Translations under genes and position numbers: made by a program
Shown here: in pieces, positions 35,063-44,669 of the stretch
Layout: every line of letters begins with the position of its first letter
Position numbering within the stretch: position 1 is the first letter of the stretch
Assembly (NCBI GenBank): GCA_024224295.1
Contig: JAAENN010000072.1
Location: forward strand, 1 to 54,925
Direction: 5' to 3'
Length of the DNA: 54,925 bases
DNA from: Shimia sp.
GTDB taxonomy: Bacteria > Pseudomonadota > Alphaproteobacteria > Rhodobacterales > Rhodobacteraceae
The notes under the pieces: model-generated
The model's database searches: none
What the model saw: only the letters and a program-made list of their open reading frames with translations
What the model was told of the DNA's origin: nothing

Positions 35063-37342
35063 TTACCCGTATTGGGTCACCGGGGTTCCGGCGATGGCGG
35101 CCATGTTCAGTAGGCCACGTGCCGTGATCGATGGGCTGACGATGTGGGCGCGGTTGCCCATGCCCATCAGAATCGGGCCAACTTCAAGTGCACCGGCGCG
35201 CATTTTCAGGATGTTGCGCACGCCAGAGGCGGCATCTGCGTGGGCGAAAACCAACACGTTAGCGGCGCCTTGCATCCGTGTGCGGGGGAAGACGCGAGCG
35301 CGTAGGTCTGCGTCCAACGCGGTGTCGACGTTCATCTCACCCTCGTAGGTGAAGTCACGCGGGCGGCTGTCCAGAATCTCAATGGCTTCGCGCAAGCGCT
35401 TGCCCGAGCCTTGGTGATGGTTGCCAAATTGGCTTTGTGAGCAAAGTGCGATGTTGGGTTCCAAGCCAAAGCGACGCACGTGGCGGGCGGCGCCGATGGT
35501 GATGCGGGCGATGTCTTCGGGGCTGGGCAACTCGTGTACTTGGGTGTCGGCAATGAAAAGTGGCCCGTCTTCGAGGATCATCAGCGAGAGCGCACCATGG
35601 GGGGACAGGGATTTGTTGCCCAAGACCTGTGTGATGTAGTTCAGGTGCCAGCGGTATTCGCCAAAGGTGCCGCAGATCAGGCTGTCGGCCTCTTCGCGGT
35701 GCACCATGATTGATCCAATTGCAGTGGAGTTGGTGCGCATGATCGCCTTGGCGAGGTCCGGCGTGACGCCTTCGCGCTCCATCAACTCATGGTAGCTGTT
35801 CCAGTAGTCGTAGTAACGCGGGTCGTTTTCAGGGTTCACGATCTGGAAGTCCTGGCCGGGGCGGATGGAGAGGCCGGCGCGTTCACAACGAGCGTCGATC
35901 ACTTCGGGACGGCCTATCAGGATCGGGGTTTCAGTGGTTTCTTCCAGAATCGCCTGTGCGGCGCGCAAGACACGTTCGTCTTCGCCTTCAGAGAACACAA
36001 TCCGCCGTGCGGCTTTGCGCGCTGTTTCAAACACGGGGCGCATCAGGAGCGCGGATTTGAAGACCGATTGGTTGAGTTTGTGCACGTAGGCGTCGATGTC
36101 GCCGATGGGGCGGGTGGCGACGCCGCTGTCCATAGCGGCCTTGGCAACCGCTGCCGACACCACGCCGACCAGACGTGGGTCAAACGGTTTTGGGATCAGG
36201 TATTCTGCGCCGAAGGTGAGCTGTTCACCTTTGTAGGCAGCCGCTGCTTCGGCGGAGGTTGTTGCGCGGGCAAGTTCGGCAATGCCGTTCACGCAGGCCA
36301 CGCACATTTCGTCGTTGATTTCGGTGGCGCCCACATCCAGCGCGCCGCGGAAGATGAAGGGGAAGCAGAGGACGTTGTTGACCTGGTTTGGGAAGTCAGA
36401 ACGACCGGTGGCAATGATTGCGTCGGGGGCCACTTTACGGGCCAGCTCGGGCATGATTTCCGGGGTGGGGTTGGCGAGCGCAAAAATGATCGGTTGCGCG
36501 GTCATCTTCTCAACTAGGTCTGGCTTCAGCACGCCGGGGCCGGAGAGACCGAGGAACATGTCTGCTCCGTCGACAACTTCGTCGAGGGTGCGCAGATCGG
36601 TTTTCTGGGCAAATTCCGCTTTTTGAGGGTTCATGTCCTCTTCGCGGCCGTCATAAACGAGGCCATGGATGTCGCAGAGCCAGACGTTTTCGCGCTTCAC
36701 TCCCAGCTTCAGCAGCATGTTGAGGCAGGCGATGCCCGCTGCGCCGCCGCCGGTGGAGACAATCTTGATGTCTTCGAATTTCTTACCCGCGACCTGAAGC
36801 GCATTGGTGGCCGCCGCGCCCACAACAATGGCAGTGCCATGTTGGTCGTCGTGGAATACTGGGATGTTCATGCGCTCGCGGCAGAGCTTTTCGACAACAA
36901 AGCAGTCCGGTGCTTTGATGTCTTCCAAGTTGATCGCGCCAAAGGTTGGCCCCATGGCACAGACGATGTCCGCAAGCTTTTCCGGGTCCGCTTCGTCCAG
37001 CTCAATGTCAAAACAGTCAATGTTAGCAAATTTCTTGAACAGAACCGCTTTGCCTTCCATCACCGGCTTGGATGCCAGCGCTCCGATGTTTCCGAGGCCA
37101 AGCACAGCGGAGCCGTTGGAGACTACCGCAACAAGGTTTTGACGCGCTGTATACAAGGCGGCATTCGCTGGGTCTTCTTTGATCTCAAGACAAGCTTCTG
37201 CCACACCTGGTGAGTAGGCGCGGGAGAGATCACGGCCGTTGGCCAGTGGCTTGGTGGCGCGGATTTCTAGTTTCCCTGGCTTTGGGTTGGCGTGATAAAA
37301 CAGAGCGGCGTCGCGCAGAGATTGGTTGCGGTTGTCGGACAT
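35063..37342 (-). CDS. maeB: NADP-dependent malic enzyme with C-terminal phosphotransacetylase domain
   Basis: A 759-residue MaeB-type fusion. The malic-enzyme half (about 1-425) has [12 protein letters not shown], the metal/catalytic [12 protein letters not shown] and an NAD(P) fold with [13 protein letters not shown]. The PTA half (about 430-759) is like phosphotransacetylase ([16 protein letters not shown]) and in known MaeB proteins acts as an acetyl-CoA-sensing regulatory domain. It converts malate to pyruvate, CO2 and NADPH. AGGT lies 6 bases before ATG 37342; another ATG is four codons upstream. Confidence 0.95.
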   Translation of the reverse strand: MSDNRNQSLRDAALFYHANPKPGKLEIRATKPLANGRDLSRAYSPGVAEACLEIKEDPANAALYTARQNLVAVVSNGSAVLGLGNIGALASKPVMEGKAVLFKKFANIDCFDIELDEADPEKLADIVCAMGPTFGAINLEDIKAPDCFVVEKLCRERMNIPVFHDDQHGTAIVVGAAATNALQVAGKKFEDIKIVSTGGGAAGIACLNMLLKLGVKRENVWLCDIHGLVYDGREEDMNPQKAEFAQKTDLRTLDEVVDGADMFLGLSGPGVLKPDLVEKMTAQPIIFALANPTPEIMPELARKVAPDAIIATGRSDFPNQVNNVLCFPFIFRGALDVGATEINDEMCVACVNGIAELARATTSAEAAAAYKGEQLTFGAEYLIPKPFDPRLVGVVSAAVAKAAMDSGVATRPIGDIDAYVHKLNQSVFKSALLMRPVFETARKAARRIVFSEGEDERVLRAAQAILEETTETPILIGRPEVIDARCERAGLSIRPGQDFQIVNPENDPRYYDYWNSYHELMEREGVTPDLAKAIMRTNSTAIGSIMVHREEADSLICGTFGEYRWHLNYITQVLGNKSLSPHGALSLMILEDGPLFIADTQVHELPSPEDIARITIGAARHVRRFGLEPNIALCSQSQFGNHHQGSGKRLREAIEILDSRPRDFTYEGEMNVDTALDADLRARVFPRTRMQGAANVLVFAHADAASGVRNILKMRAGALEVGPILMGMGNRAHIVSPSITARGLLNMAAIAGTPVTQYG

Positions 37343-37540
37343 GGCGGACCTCATAGTGCGCGGGGCGCAGCGGCGGTTTGTGGGGTGGTTGAAATTTGGT
37401 TCAGCATTAAACTAGTTTTTCTTCTGTGGGAATGGGCAAATGTGCCTTGATGGAAAGCCTCTAATTTTCACCGTTGAATTTTTGACCATTTGGTTACATT
37501 CTCGGTAAATTCTGTCGTGAGGGCGCAGTGGGGAGTGGGA

Positions 37541-38632
37541 ATGGAAGAGATTAGAGCGGAAGTACGGTTGCCAACGCAGGAACTGCGCGACGACATCCCC
37601 TTTTACACCAAAGTGCTCAAAATGCGGATGGATATGATTTATCCGGCGGATGACCCGACGGTGGCGGTGTTTTCCGGTCATGGATTACGGTTGCGCATTG
37701 AGAAGGATGCAGCAGAAGCGCCAGGGTGTCTGCGGATTTTGACCGACGATCCCGATGGGTTTGCTGAAGATGCGCGCGAATTGATCGCGCCAAATGGCAC
37801 AAAGATAGAAATTGAAGAACTGAACCCGGAGCTGGTACTGCCGGAGGTGCAGCACTCTTTTGTCGTGCGACGCCTTGCGGATCAGGCACCTTGGGTGATT
37901 GGGCGTGCAGGGATGCACTACAGGGATTTGGTGCCGGACCGGTTGGGGGGCGCGATGATTGCCAGCCATATCCGTATTCCTGACGGTGGGCCTGTACCGG
38001 ATATGGTGCATTATCACAAAGTGGGCTTTCAGCTGATCTTTTGCGTCAATGGATGGGTTGACGTTCTGTATGAAGATCAAGGGGGCATGCGGCGTCTTAA
38101 TGCAGGCGATTGTTTTATCCAGCCGCCGGAAATTCGCCATCGAGTTTGCGAGGCAAGCGATGATCTGCAGGTAATTGAAATTGGTGTACCAGCGGATCAT
38201 GTGACCGAGATTGACCATGAGATGAAGCTTCCAACACCTCATGAACGGCCAGGCCGCGAATGGGACGGTCAGCGCTTTGTGCATAACTTGGCGGAGGGCG
38301 CGGAGTGGCGCGACTTCCGCTTGCCGGGCTTTACTTGCCGGGACACGTCTATTGCTGCCAACACCAAGAGTGTGGCGGGCGTACAAGTGATCCGTCTTGG
38401 AGAAGGCGCGCCGCAGTGGGCGCGTCATGACGCGGATATCCACTTTACCTTTGTGATGAAGGGCACGATGGTTCTGGAGGGTGAAGGGCGCGAGCCCTTT
38501 GCTTTGGAAGCCGGTGATGCCTTTGTAATCCCGCCCGGAATGAAAACCCTATACGCCAATCCAAGCGCGGACATCGAATTGCTCGAAGTCACGTTGCCGG
38601 GGGCGTTTAAGACGAAAGTGACAGAGACATGA
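37541..38632 (+). CDS. VOC plus bicupin fusion protein of unknown function
   Basis: A 363-residue protein with three parts. The N-terminal region (about 1-105; ELRDDIPFYTKVLKMRMDM, VAVFSGHGLRLRI) resembles a glyoxalase/VOC module. Cupin 1 (about 150-230) has HYHKVGFQLIFCVNGWV and CFIQPPEIRHRV. Cupin 2 (about 280-355) has HDADIHFTFVMKGTM and DAFVIPPGM. GGAG lies close before the ATG. Its stop overlaps cdd by 4 bases (ATGA), so it is the first gene of the nucleoside-salvage operon. No known enzyme of that pathway has this layout. Confidence 0.8.
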   Translation: MEEIRAEVRLPTQELRDDIPFYTKVLKMRMDMIYPADDPTVAVFSGHGLRLRIEKDAAEAPGCLRILTDDPDGFAEDARELIAPNGTKIEIEELNPELVLPEVQHSFVVRRLADQAPWVIGRAGMHYRDLVPDRLGGAMIASHIRIPDGGPVPDMVHYHKVGFQLIFCVNGWVDVLYEDQGGMRRLNAGDCFIQPPEIRHRVCEASDDLQVIEIGVPADHVTEIDHEMKLPTPHERPGREWDGQRFVHNLAEGAEWRDFRLPGFTCRDTSIAANTKSVAGVQVIRLGEGAPQWARHDADIHFTFVMKGTMVLEGEGREPFALEAGDAFVIPPGMKTLYANPSADIELLEVTLPGAFKTKVTET

Positions 38633-39036
38633 GCTTGGAAAAATCGGCTTTTGCCGTGCGTGAAAACGCCTATGCGCCCTATTCAAATTTCAAGGTGGGC
38701 GCGGCGGTGCTTTCCGAGGGGGGCACAATTTACTCGGGCTGCAATGTAGAGAACATTGCCTATCCGGAAGGCACCTGCGCGGAAGCCGGCGCAATTGCGG
38801 CGATGGTGGCGGCCGGCGAGACAAAACTAACTGAAGTTTTTGTTGTGGCAGATAGCAAGCAGCCGGTGAGCCCTTGTGGAGGATGTCGCCAAAAACTGGC
38901 TGAGTTTGGGTCATCAGACACAAAAGTGACGCTGGCCAACTTGGATGGCGTGCGCGTGACCATGACCATGGCAGAATTGTTGCCTGGTGCGTTTGGAGTC
39001 GACCACATGGATGCCGACCATCAAGACCGCGATTAA
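38629..39036 (+). CDS. cdd: Cytidine deaminase
   Basis: A 135-residue homotetrameric-type cytidine deaminase. Zinc ligands Cys50, Cys83 and Cys86 and catalytic Glu52 lie in TCAEAG and SPCGGC; NAYAPYSNFKVGAA is the usual N-terminus. It deaminates cytidine and deoxycytidine to uridine and deoxyuridine, feeding DeoA. It overlaps the cupin gene by 4 bases; 23 bases and an AAAGGAG separate it from deoA. Confidence 0.96.
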   Translation: MSLEKSAFAVRENAYAPYSNFKVGAAVLSEGGTIYSGCNVENIAYPEGTCAEAGAIAAMVAAGETKLTEVFVVADSKQPVSPCGGCRQKLAEFGSSDTKVTLANLDGVRVTMTMAELLPGAFGVDHMDADHQDRD

Positions 39037-39059
39037 AGAGCAAGCAAAAGGAGACCCGC

Positions 39060-40364
39060 ATGGACGCACGGGCCATCATCGCGCAGTTGCGCAAAGGCGA
39101 AGACCCAAGTCGTGACGAGCTGGCCTGGTTTGCCAGGGGCTTGGCGGACGGCACGGTGAGCGATGCGCAGGCCGGGGCCTTTGCCATGGGCGTGTGTGTG
39201 CGTGGCTTGTCTGAGGAAGGACGCGTGGCGTTGACGCTGGCGATGCGGGACAGTGGTGACACGATGTCTTGGGATTTGCCGGGGCCTGCGCTCGACAAAC
39301 ACTCCACTGGTGGTGTTGGGGATTGTGTGAGCTTGGTGCTCGCGCCGGCCTTGGCGGCCTGTGGGGCTTATGTGCCGATGGTATCCGGTCGCGGGTTGGG
39401 GCACACTGGCGGAACTCTGGACAAGCTGGAGGCCATTCCCGGCTATCAGACCGGGTTGGATGAGGCGCAGTTTGACAAAGTGGTGCGCGAAGCGGGGGCG
39501 TCGATTGTCAGCGCAACCGCTGAAATCGCGCCTGCGGATAAGCGGCTATATGCGGTGCGCGATGTGACCGGGACGGTGGAAAGTCTGGACCTGATCACCG
39601 CGTCGATCCTGTCTAAAAAACTGGCGGCGGGGCTGCATGGCTTGGTGCTGGACGTGAAAGTGGGCAGCGGCGCGTTTATGAAGACGCGGGAGGATGCTGA
39701 GGCCTTGGCGGACTCTTTGGTGAGCACAGCCAATTTGGCGGGCTGCCCAACAAGTGCGTTGATCTCGGATATGAGCCAACCTCTGGCACCGTCACTGGGC
39801 AATGCGCTGGAAGTGGCGGAATGCATGGAGGTGCTCTGCGGCACCAAAGGTGGACCACTGGCAGAGCTGAGTGTCTCGCTTGGGGGGGTGTTGTTGGCCA
39901 ACGCCGGATTGGCGACGGATGCTGAGGCGGGTGTTGCCAAAATGGTTGAAGTGCTGGCCAACGGACAAGCGGCAGAACGGTTTGGCAAGATGGTTTCTGC
40001 GCACGGTGGCCCGATGCGGTTTGTAGAGGAGTGGCGCCGGTTCTTGCCCGAGGCCTCGGTGATCCGTGAGGTGAAAGCGCCGCGTGATGGCTTTGTGACT
40101 GCTATTGAGGGCGAAGCGCTAGGCCTCGCTGTTGTAGGCCTTGGCGGCGGGCGCATGGTGGAGAGCGACGTGATTGATATGGCGGTTGGCTTTTCCGAAG
40201 TGGTGCGGTTGGGCACAGCGGTCAAAGCTGGTGATCCGCTTTTGCGTGTGCATGCAAGTCGAGAAGACAAAGCGGACGCTGCCGCCGCGGCAGTGTTGGC
40301 GGCCATGGACATTGGCGATCAGATGCCCGATATGCCGCCGCTAATCCACGAAAGGAGCCGCTGA
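39060..40364 (+). CDS. deoA: Thymidine (pyrimidine-nucleoside) phosphorylase
   Basis: A 434-residue phosphorylase. It has the signature DKHSTGGVGDCVSLVLAP and the substrate segments SGRGLGHTGGTLDKLEAIPG and KKLAAGLHGLVLDVKVGSGAFM. It splits thymidine or deoxyuridine to base plus deoxyribose-1-phosphate. Its stop shares one base with the deoB start (TGATG). Confidence 0.96.
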   Translation: MDARAIIAQLRKGEDPSRDELAWFARGLADGTVSDAQAGAFAMGVCVRGLSEEGRVALTLAMRDSGDTMSWDLPGPALDKHSTGGVGDCVSLVLAPALAACGAYVPMVSGRGLGHTGGTLDKLEAIPGYQTGLDEAQFDKVVREAGASIVSATAEIAPADKRLYAVRDVTGTVESLDLITASILSKKLAAGLHGLVLDVKVGSGAFMKTREDAEALADSLVSTANLAGCPTSALISDMSQPLAPSLGNALEVAECMEVLCGTKGGPLAELSVSLGGVLLANAGLATDAEAGVAKMVEVLANGQAAERFGKMVSAHGGPMRFVEEWRRFLPEASVIREVKAPRDGFVTAIEGEALGLAVVGLGGGRMVESDVIDMAVGFSEVVRLGTAVKAGDPLLRVHASREDKADAAAAAVLAAMDIGDQMPDMPPLIHERSR

Positions 40365-41572
40365 TGGCACGTGCATTTCTGGTTGTGATTGACTCGGTTG
40401 GCATTGGTGGTGCGCCGGATGCGGCGCAGTTTTTCAACGAAGATCGCCCCGACACTGGTGCAAATACCTTGGCGCATATTGCGCAGGCTTGCGCTGACGG
40501 ACGCGCTGAAGATGGGCGCAGTGGGCCGTTGAAGCTGCCCAATCTGGATGCCTTGGGTCTTGGCGCTGCCTGTCGATTGGCGTCGGGAGATCCCACGCCG
40601 GGACTAGATGCGGAGCCACAAGGGGCTTGGGGCGCTGCGACGGCAGTCAGCCCGGGCAAAGATACGCCATCCGGCCATTGGGAATTGGCTGGCCTGCCGG
40701 TGCCCTGGGATTGGGGATACTTCCCCAAAAAAGAGCCGTGTTTTCCTGCTGATTTGACCAAATTGGTGTGTGAGCTGGCTGGCGTGGATGGCATTTTGGG
40801 GGATTGTCATGCTTCGGGCACCGTGGTCATCAACGATCTTGGCGCGGAGCACGTCAAAAGCGGCAAGCCAATTTGCTACACCTCTGCCGACAGCGTCTAT
40901 CAGATTGCCGCGCATGAGGAGACCTTTGGTCTAGAGCGCTTGTTGAAGCTGTGTCAGGATCTTGCGCCAACTTTGCACAAAATGAAGATTGGCCGGGTGA
41001 TTGCGCGGCCATTTGTGGGGGATGCTGAGACTGAGTTTGCCCGCACCACCAACCGTCGAGATTATGCGATTGCGCCGCCGGAGCCACTGTTGACCAATTG
41101 GGTGCAGGATGCCGGTGGCAAGGTGCATGGCGTTGGCAAAATTGGCGATATCTTCACGATGGCGGGCATTGATGATTGCACCAAAGGCGCGGATGCCAAG
41201 CTGATGCAGGATTTGCAAGGATTGGTGGAAACCGCCGAGGATGGTAGCCTGACCTTTGCAAATTTTGTAGAATTTGACAGTCTCTACGGCCATCGCCGGG
41301 ACATTTCCGGGTATGCGCGGGCGTTGGAATGGTTTGACTTGGAAATCGGAAAGGTCCTTAAAAATTTGAGGGCGGATGATCTGTTGATCCTGACAGCGGA
41401 TCACGGCAATGACCCAAGCTGGACCGGAACGGATCACACCCGTGAGCGCGTGCCAGTATTGGCCGCCGGTGTGGGCGCAAAAAATGCCGGGATTGTGGAT
41501 TTTATAGACGTGGCCGCCACGGTTGCTGCGCATTTGGGGATTACACCTCCCCGTGGAAGGAGTTTTTTATGA
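40364..41572 (+). CDS. deoB: Phosphopentomutase
   Basis: A 402-residue metal-dependent mutase of the alkaline phosphatase superfamily. It has VIDSVGIGGAPDA at the N-terminus, PSGHWELAG and the C-terminal TADHGNDPSWTGTDHTRE metal site. It converts (deoxy)ribose-1-phosphate to the 5-phosphate. It overlaps add by 4 bases. The next enzyme of deoxyribose breakdown, DeoC, is not in the window. Confidence 0.96.
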   Translation: MARAFLVVIDSVGIGGAPDAAQFFNEDRPDTGANTLAHIAQACADGRAEDGRSGPLKLPNLDALGLGAACRLASGDPTPGLDAEPQGAWGAATAVSPGKDTPSGHWELAGLPVPWDWGYFPKKEPCFPADLTKLVCELAGVDGILGDCHASGTVVINDLGAEHVKSGKPICYTSADSVYQIAAHEETFGLERLLKLCQDLAPTLHKMKIGRVIARPFVGDAETEFARTTNRRDYAIAPPEPLLTNWVQDAGGKVHGVGKIGDIFTMAGIDDCTKGADAKLMQDLQGLVETAEDGSLTFANFVEFDSLYGHRRDISGYARALEWFDLEIGKVLKNLRADDLLILTADHGNDPSWTGTDHTRERVPVLAAGVGAKNAGIVDFIDVAATVAAHLGITPPRGRSFL

Positions 41573-42555
41573 GCGTTGCTGACCTGCCCAAAGTTGAGCT
41601 GCACTTGCACCATGAAGGCGCTGCACCGCCCGCGTTTATCAAACAGCTGGCGCATGAAAAGAATGTCGATCTGAGTAAGATTTTTGACGACAATGGTGGC
41701 TACGCGTTCCGGGACTTCGTGCACTTCCTAAGTACCTACGAGGAAGCGACTTCCGTCCTGACGGGGCCAGAAGAGTTTGCGCGATTAACCACCGCGATCC
41801 TGGAAGAAAGCGCCAAGAACGGCGTAGTTTACACCGAGAGCTTCATTAGTCCGGACTTCTGCGGCGGCGGTGACCTTGGTGCGTGGAGAGAATATCTCGC
41901 GGCGATTCAGGAAGCGGCTAACGCTGCGGAATCCAAGCATGGGATCACGCTGCGTGGTGTGGCGACAGCGGTACGCCATTTCGGAGCGGACAAGTCTAAA
42001 ACCACGGCGCATTGTGCGGCCGAAACAGCTGGCGATTTTGTGACCGGTTTTGGCATGGGCGGCGACGAAGGACAGTTTTCGCAAGGCACGTTTTCCTATG
42101 CGTTTGATCAGGCCAAAGAAGCTGGCTTGCAACTGACCACTCATGCGGGTGAATTTGGTGGCCCGGAAAGCGTTTGGGATGCGATCAAAGACCTGAATGT
42201 GGAGCGCATTGGCCATGGTGTGCGCAGCATTGAAGACCCAGAATTGGTAAAAGAGTTGGTGGCGCGTCAGATCACGCTGGAAGTCTGCCCTGGCTCCAAC
42301 GTTGTTTTAGGCCTGTTCCCTGATTTTTCCAGCCACCCCATTCAGAAGCTACGGGACGCCGGGGTCAAGGTGACTGTGAGCACGGATGATCCGCCGTTTT
42401 TTCACACCACCATGCGCCGCGAATATGAAGAGCTAGCCAAGGCCTTCGGCTGGGATGAGAGTGATTTTCGGGCGCTCAACCAGACCGCGCTTGACGCAGC
42501 CTTCTGTGATGCCGATACCAAAGCAAAAGTAGCAAAGCGATTGGAGCAAGCCTGA
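41569..42555 (+). CDS. add: Adenosine deaminase
   Basis: A 328-residue TIM-barrel deaminase. His12 and His14 in [23 protein letters not shown] and the metal Asp in VSTDDPPFF match adenosine/adenine deaminases. The length and surrounding nucleoside genes favour adenosine as substrate, though adenine cannot be excluded. It overlaps deoB by 4 bases (ATGA) and upp by one. Confidence 0.93.
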   Translation: MSVADLPKVELHLHHEGAAPPAFIKQLAHEKNVDLSKIFDDNGGYAFRDFVHFLSTYEEATSVLTGPEEFARLTTAILEESAKNGVVYTESFISPDFCGGGDLGAWREYLAAIQEAANAAESKHGITLRGVATAVRHFGADKSKTTAHCAAETAGDFVTGFGMGGDEGQFSQGTFSYAFDQAKEAGLQLTTHAGEFGGPESVWDAIKDLNVERIGHGVRSIEDPELVKELVARQITLEVCPGSNVVLGLFPDFSSHPIQKLRDAGVKVTVSTDDPPFFHTTMRREYEELAKAFGWDESDFRALNQTALDAAFCDADTKAKVAKRLEQA

Positions 42556-43184
42556 TGGATCATTTGACAGTTGTGGATCACCCGCTGGTACAGCACAAGC
42601 TGACAATCATGCGCGACCAAGCCACCTCGACTGGTGAGTTCCGTCGTTTGCTGCGTGAGATTAGCCAGTTGTTGGCCTATGAAATCACCCGCGAATTGCC
42701 GATGACCACCAAGAAAATCCGGACCCCGATGGTGGAGATGGATGCGCCGACTTTGGCGGGGCGTAAATTGGCGCTCGTGTCTATCTTGCGGGCAGGAAAT
42801 GGCCTGCTGGACGGAATGCTTGAGCTGGTGCCGTCTGCGCGGGTCGGCTTTGTCGGTTTGTACCGCGACGAGGAAACGCTGGAGCCGGTTCAGTACTATT
42901 TTAAGGCGCCAAAAGAACTTGACGAACGGCTGGTGATTGCTGTCGACCCGATGCTGGCAACGGGGAACAGTTCAGCAGCTGCGATCGACCTCCTGAAAGA
43001 GCAAGGTGCAAAAAACATCCGGTTTCTGTGTTTGTTGGCTGCGCCTGAGGGGGTAGCGCGCATGAAGGAGGCTCATCCGGATGTGCCAATTGTAACCGCT
43101 GCACTGGACGAACACCTGAACGAAAAAGGCTATATCTTGCCTGGATTGGGTGATGCAGGCGACCGCATGTTTGGCACCCAATAG
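42555..43184 (+). CDS. upp: Uracil phosphoribosyltransferase
   Basis: A 209-residue enzyme, full length. It has the N-terminal [13 protein letters not shown], the dimer segment [12 protein letters not shown] and the PRPP loop [16 protein letters not shown]. It makes UMP from the uracil released upstream by DeoA. It is the last gene of the salvage operon; no strong terminator is seen in the 77 bases that follow. Confidence 0.97.
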   Translation: MDHLTVVDHPLVQHKLTIMRDQATSTGEFRRLLREISQLLAYEITRELPMTTKKIRTPMVEMDAPTLAGRKLALVSILRAGNGLLDGMLELVPSARVGFVGLYRDEETLEPVQYYFKAPKELDERLVIAVDPMLATGNSSAAAIDLLKEQGAKNIRFLCLLAAPEGVARMKEAHPDVPIVTAALDEHLNEKGYILPGLGDAGDRMFGTQ

Positions 43185-43235
43185 GTCAAATTTCGTGTTT
43201 TCAACAGTTTACTCAATATAAACAAACCGGCTAAG

Positions 43236-43260
43236 GTGCCTCTACATCTTGTGGGGGCAC
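43236..43260 (+). promoter_or_regulatory. Hairpin covering the SPOR-gene ribosome binding site
   Basis: GTGCCTC (43236-43242) can pair with the GGGGGCAC that ends at 43260, forming a 7-bp stem (one G-U) that includes the GGGGG Shine-Dalgarno of the next gene, just before its ATG at 43262. This could limit its translation. Confidence 0.4.
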
Positions 43261-43261
43261 A

Positions 43262-44644
43262 ATGAAACTGACCAGAGTTATTGCGATCGGCTTGATCGCG
43301 GGTTCCTTGGGCGTAAGTGCGGTTACTGCGCAGTCCATTAGTTCAAATGAATTGCCGGCGGAATTCCCGCCGAATGATTTTAAAGGTAAGCAGTTTGTTG
43401 ATAGCCGCGGGTGTGTTTACATCCGTGCGGGGGTCGATGGCGCTACCACTTGGGTGCCGCGTGTGACGCGAGAGCGAAAAGTGATTTGTGGGTTCAAGCC
43501 TACGTTCCCCAATGCACAGACCAACACCAGCGCAGCTCCGAAGCTCGACAAAAATGTCGTACAAATTCAGCCGGCGGCTTCGGAGGTGGGCGCACCTACG
43601 GTAGCGGCGGCGCCAAAAGCCGTAGCTCCCGCGGCGGCCGCAACGACAACAGCGCGGACAACCGGCAGTGCCGCGACCGCCACAGCCAAGACGACGTCCC
43701 GGACAGTCAAGGTGCCAAAGCAGGCCAAAGGTGCGCCGCTTTACACCACACCAACGGCCGCGCGTCCGGCCACCACAACAACCAAAAAAACCACTGCGCG
43801 TACGGTTGCCCCTGCGGCCACTGCGGCTGCGCCGACGGTGATCCAGCCTGCGCCAGTAGTGCCAAAGACAACCACAACAACCGTTCGCCGGACTTCCAAA
43901 CAGGCTCCGCGGGCCGCTGGTGTTGTCTCTCCCTGTCGCGAAGGGGTGACGTCTTGGAGGGGGTCCGCAGTTCGTTGTGGGCCGCAGGCGCTTTCCCCGG
44001 TAACACCAGGCTCTGGTCGCCCGACTGCACAGCCGCCACAAATGCGGTTTGATCAAAACAGTTCTCTGCGGCGCCCACCAGTCGGAACGGTTGTGCGCGT
44101 TGGAGACGTGGCACCGGGCGTGCGAGTTGTGCCGCGTCACGTTTATGAAGCCAACAAACACACGCAGGTGGTTTCGATCGTGCCAGAAGGATATCGTCGG
44201 GCATTTGATGATGGTCGTTTGAACGAACGGCGTGCGGAGATGACCCTCGCGGGACAAGCGCAGATGGCGCAAATTTGGACGCAGACAACGCCTCACAAGC
44301 TGATCGAAACAGATAATGAGACAGCCGAGGCGGTGCCATCGGTGGCAACGACTTCAGCGTCGTTGGCCACTGTTTCCACCAAGTCTGACGCTGCCACGAA
44401 ATCGCTGCGTTTGGCTGGTACACCTTACGTCCAGATTGACACCTTCAGCGATCAGGCCAGCGCGCAGGCGACAGCCAAGCAGGTGAAACGTCTTGGGATG
44501 CCGGTGCGGATCGGTAGGTACCAGCGTGATGGCGTGACCCGGCGCATGGTGCTTGCGGGTCCGTTTCCCGATGCAGACAGCGCTATTGCTGCGCTCAGCC
44601 AATCTCAGGCCGCCGGATTTAGCAACGCTTTTGTGCGTCAGTAA
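43262..44644 (+). CDS. Secreted SPOR-domain protein with Thr/Ala-rich linker
   Basis: A 460-residue exported protein. After a signal peptide (about 1-23, ending VTAQ) comes a conserved-looking region at about 24-80 (DFKGKQFVDSRGCVYIRAGVD). Residues about 105-225 are a low-complexity linker of Ala, Thr, Lys and Pro with runs such as KTTTTTVRR, and a middle domain follows (about 230-345). The SPOR domain at about 388-460 (YVQIDTFSDQASAQATAKQV) binds denuded peptidoglycan at the division site. It probably acts in cell-wall remodelling or division. Confidence 0.85.
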   Translation: MKLTRVIAIGLIAGSLGVSAVTAQSISSNELPAEFPPNDFKGKQFVDSRGCVYIRAGVDGATTWVPRVTRERKVICGFKPTFPNAQTNTSAAPKLDKNVVQIQPAASEVGAPTVAAAPKAVAPAAAATTTARTTGSAATATAKTTSRTVKVPKQAKGAPLYTTPTAARPATTTTKKTTARTVAPAATAAAPTVIQPAPVVPKTTTTTVRRTSKQAPRAAGVVSPCREGVTSWRGSAVRCGPQALSPVTPGSGRPTAQPPQMRFDQNSSLRRPPVGTVVRVGDVAPGVRVVPRHVYEANKHTQVVSIVPEGYRRAFDDGRLNERRAEMTLAGQAQMAQIWTQTTPHKLIETDNETAEAVPSVATTSASLATVSTKSDAATKSLRLAGTPYVQIDTFSDQASAQATAKQVKRLGMPVRIGRYQRDGVTRRMVLAGPFPDADSAIAALSQSQAAGFSNAFVRQ

Positions 44645-44669
44645 ATGTGATTGACGTGTGCGGCGGTTT

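Noticed and set aside
37355-37540. A TTTGC-type regulatory cluster before maeB
   Set aside because: Only a single GCAAATGTGC-like element was found, not a repeated set as in front of prpE.
43343-44296. A 317-residue Arg/Cys-rich frame antisense to the SPOR gene
   Set aside because: Its odd composition is explained by the low-complexity Thr/Ala codons on the other strand.
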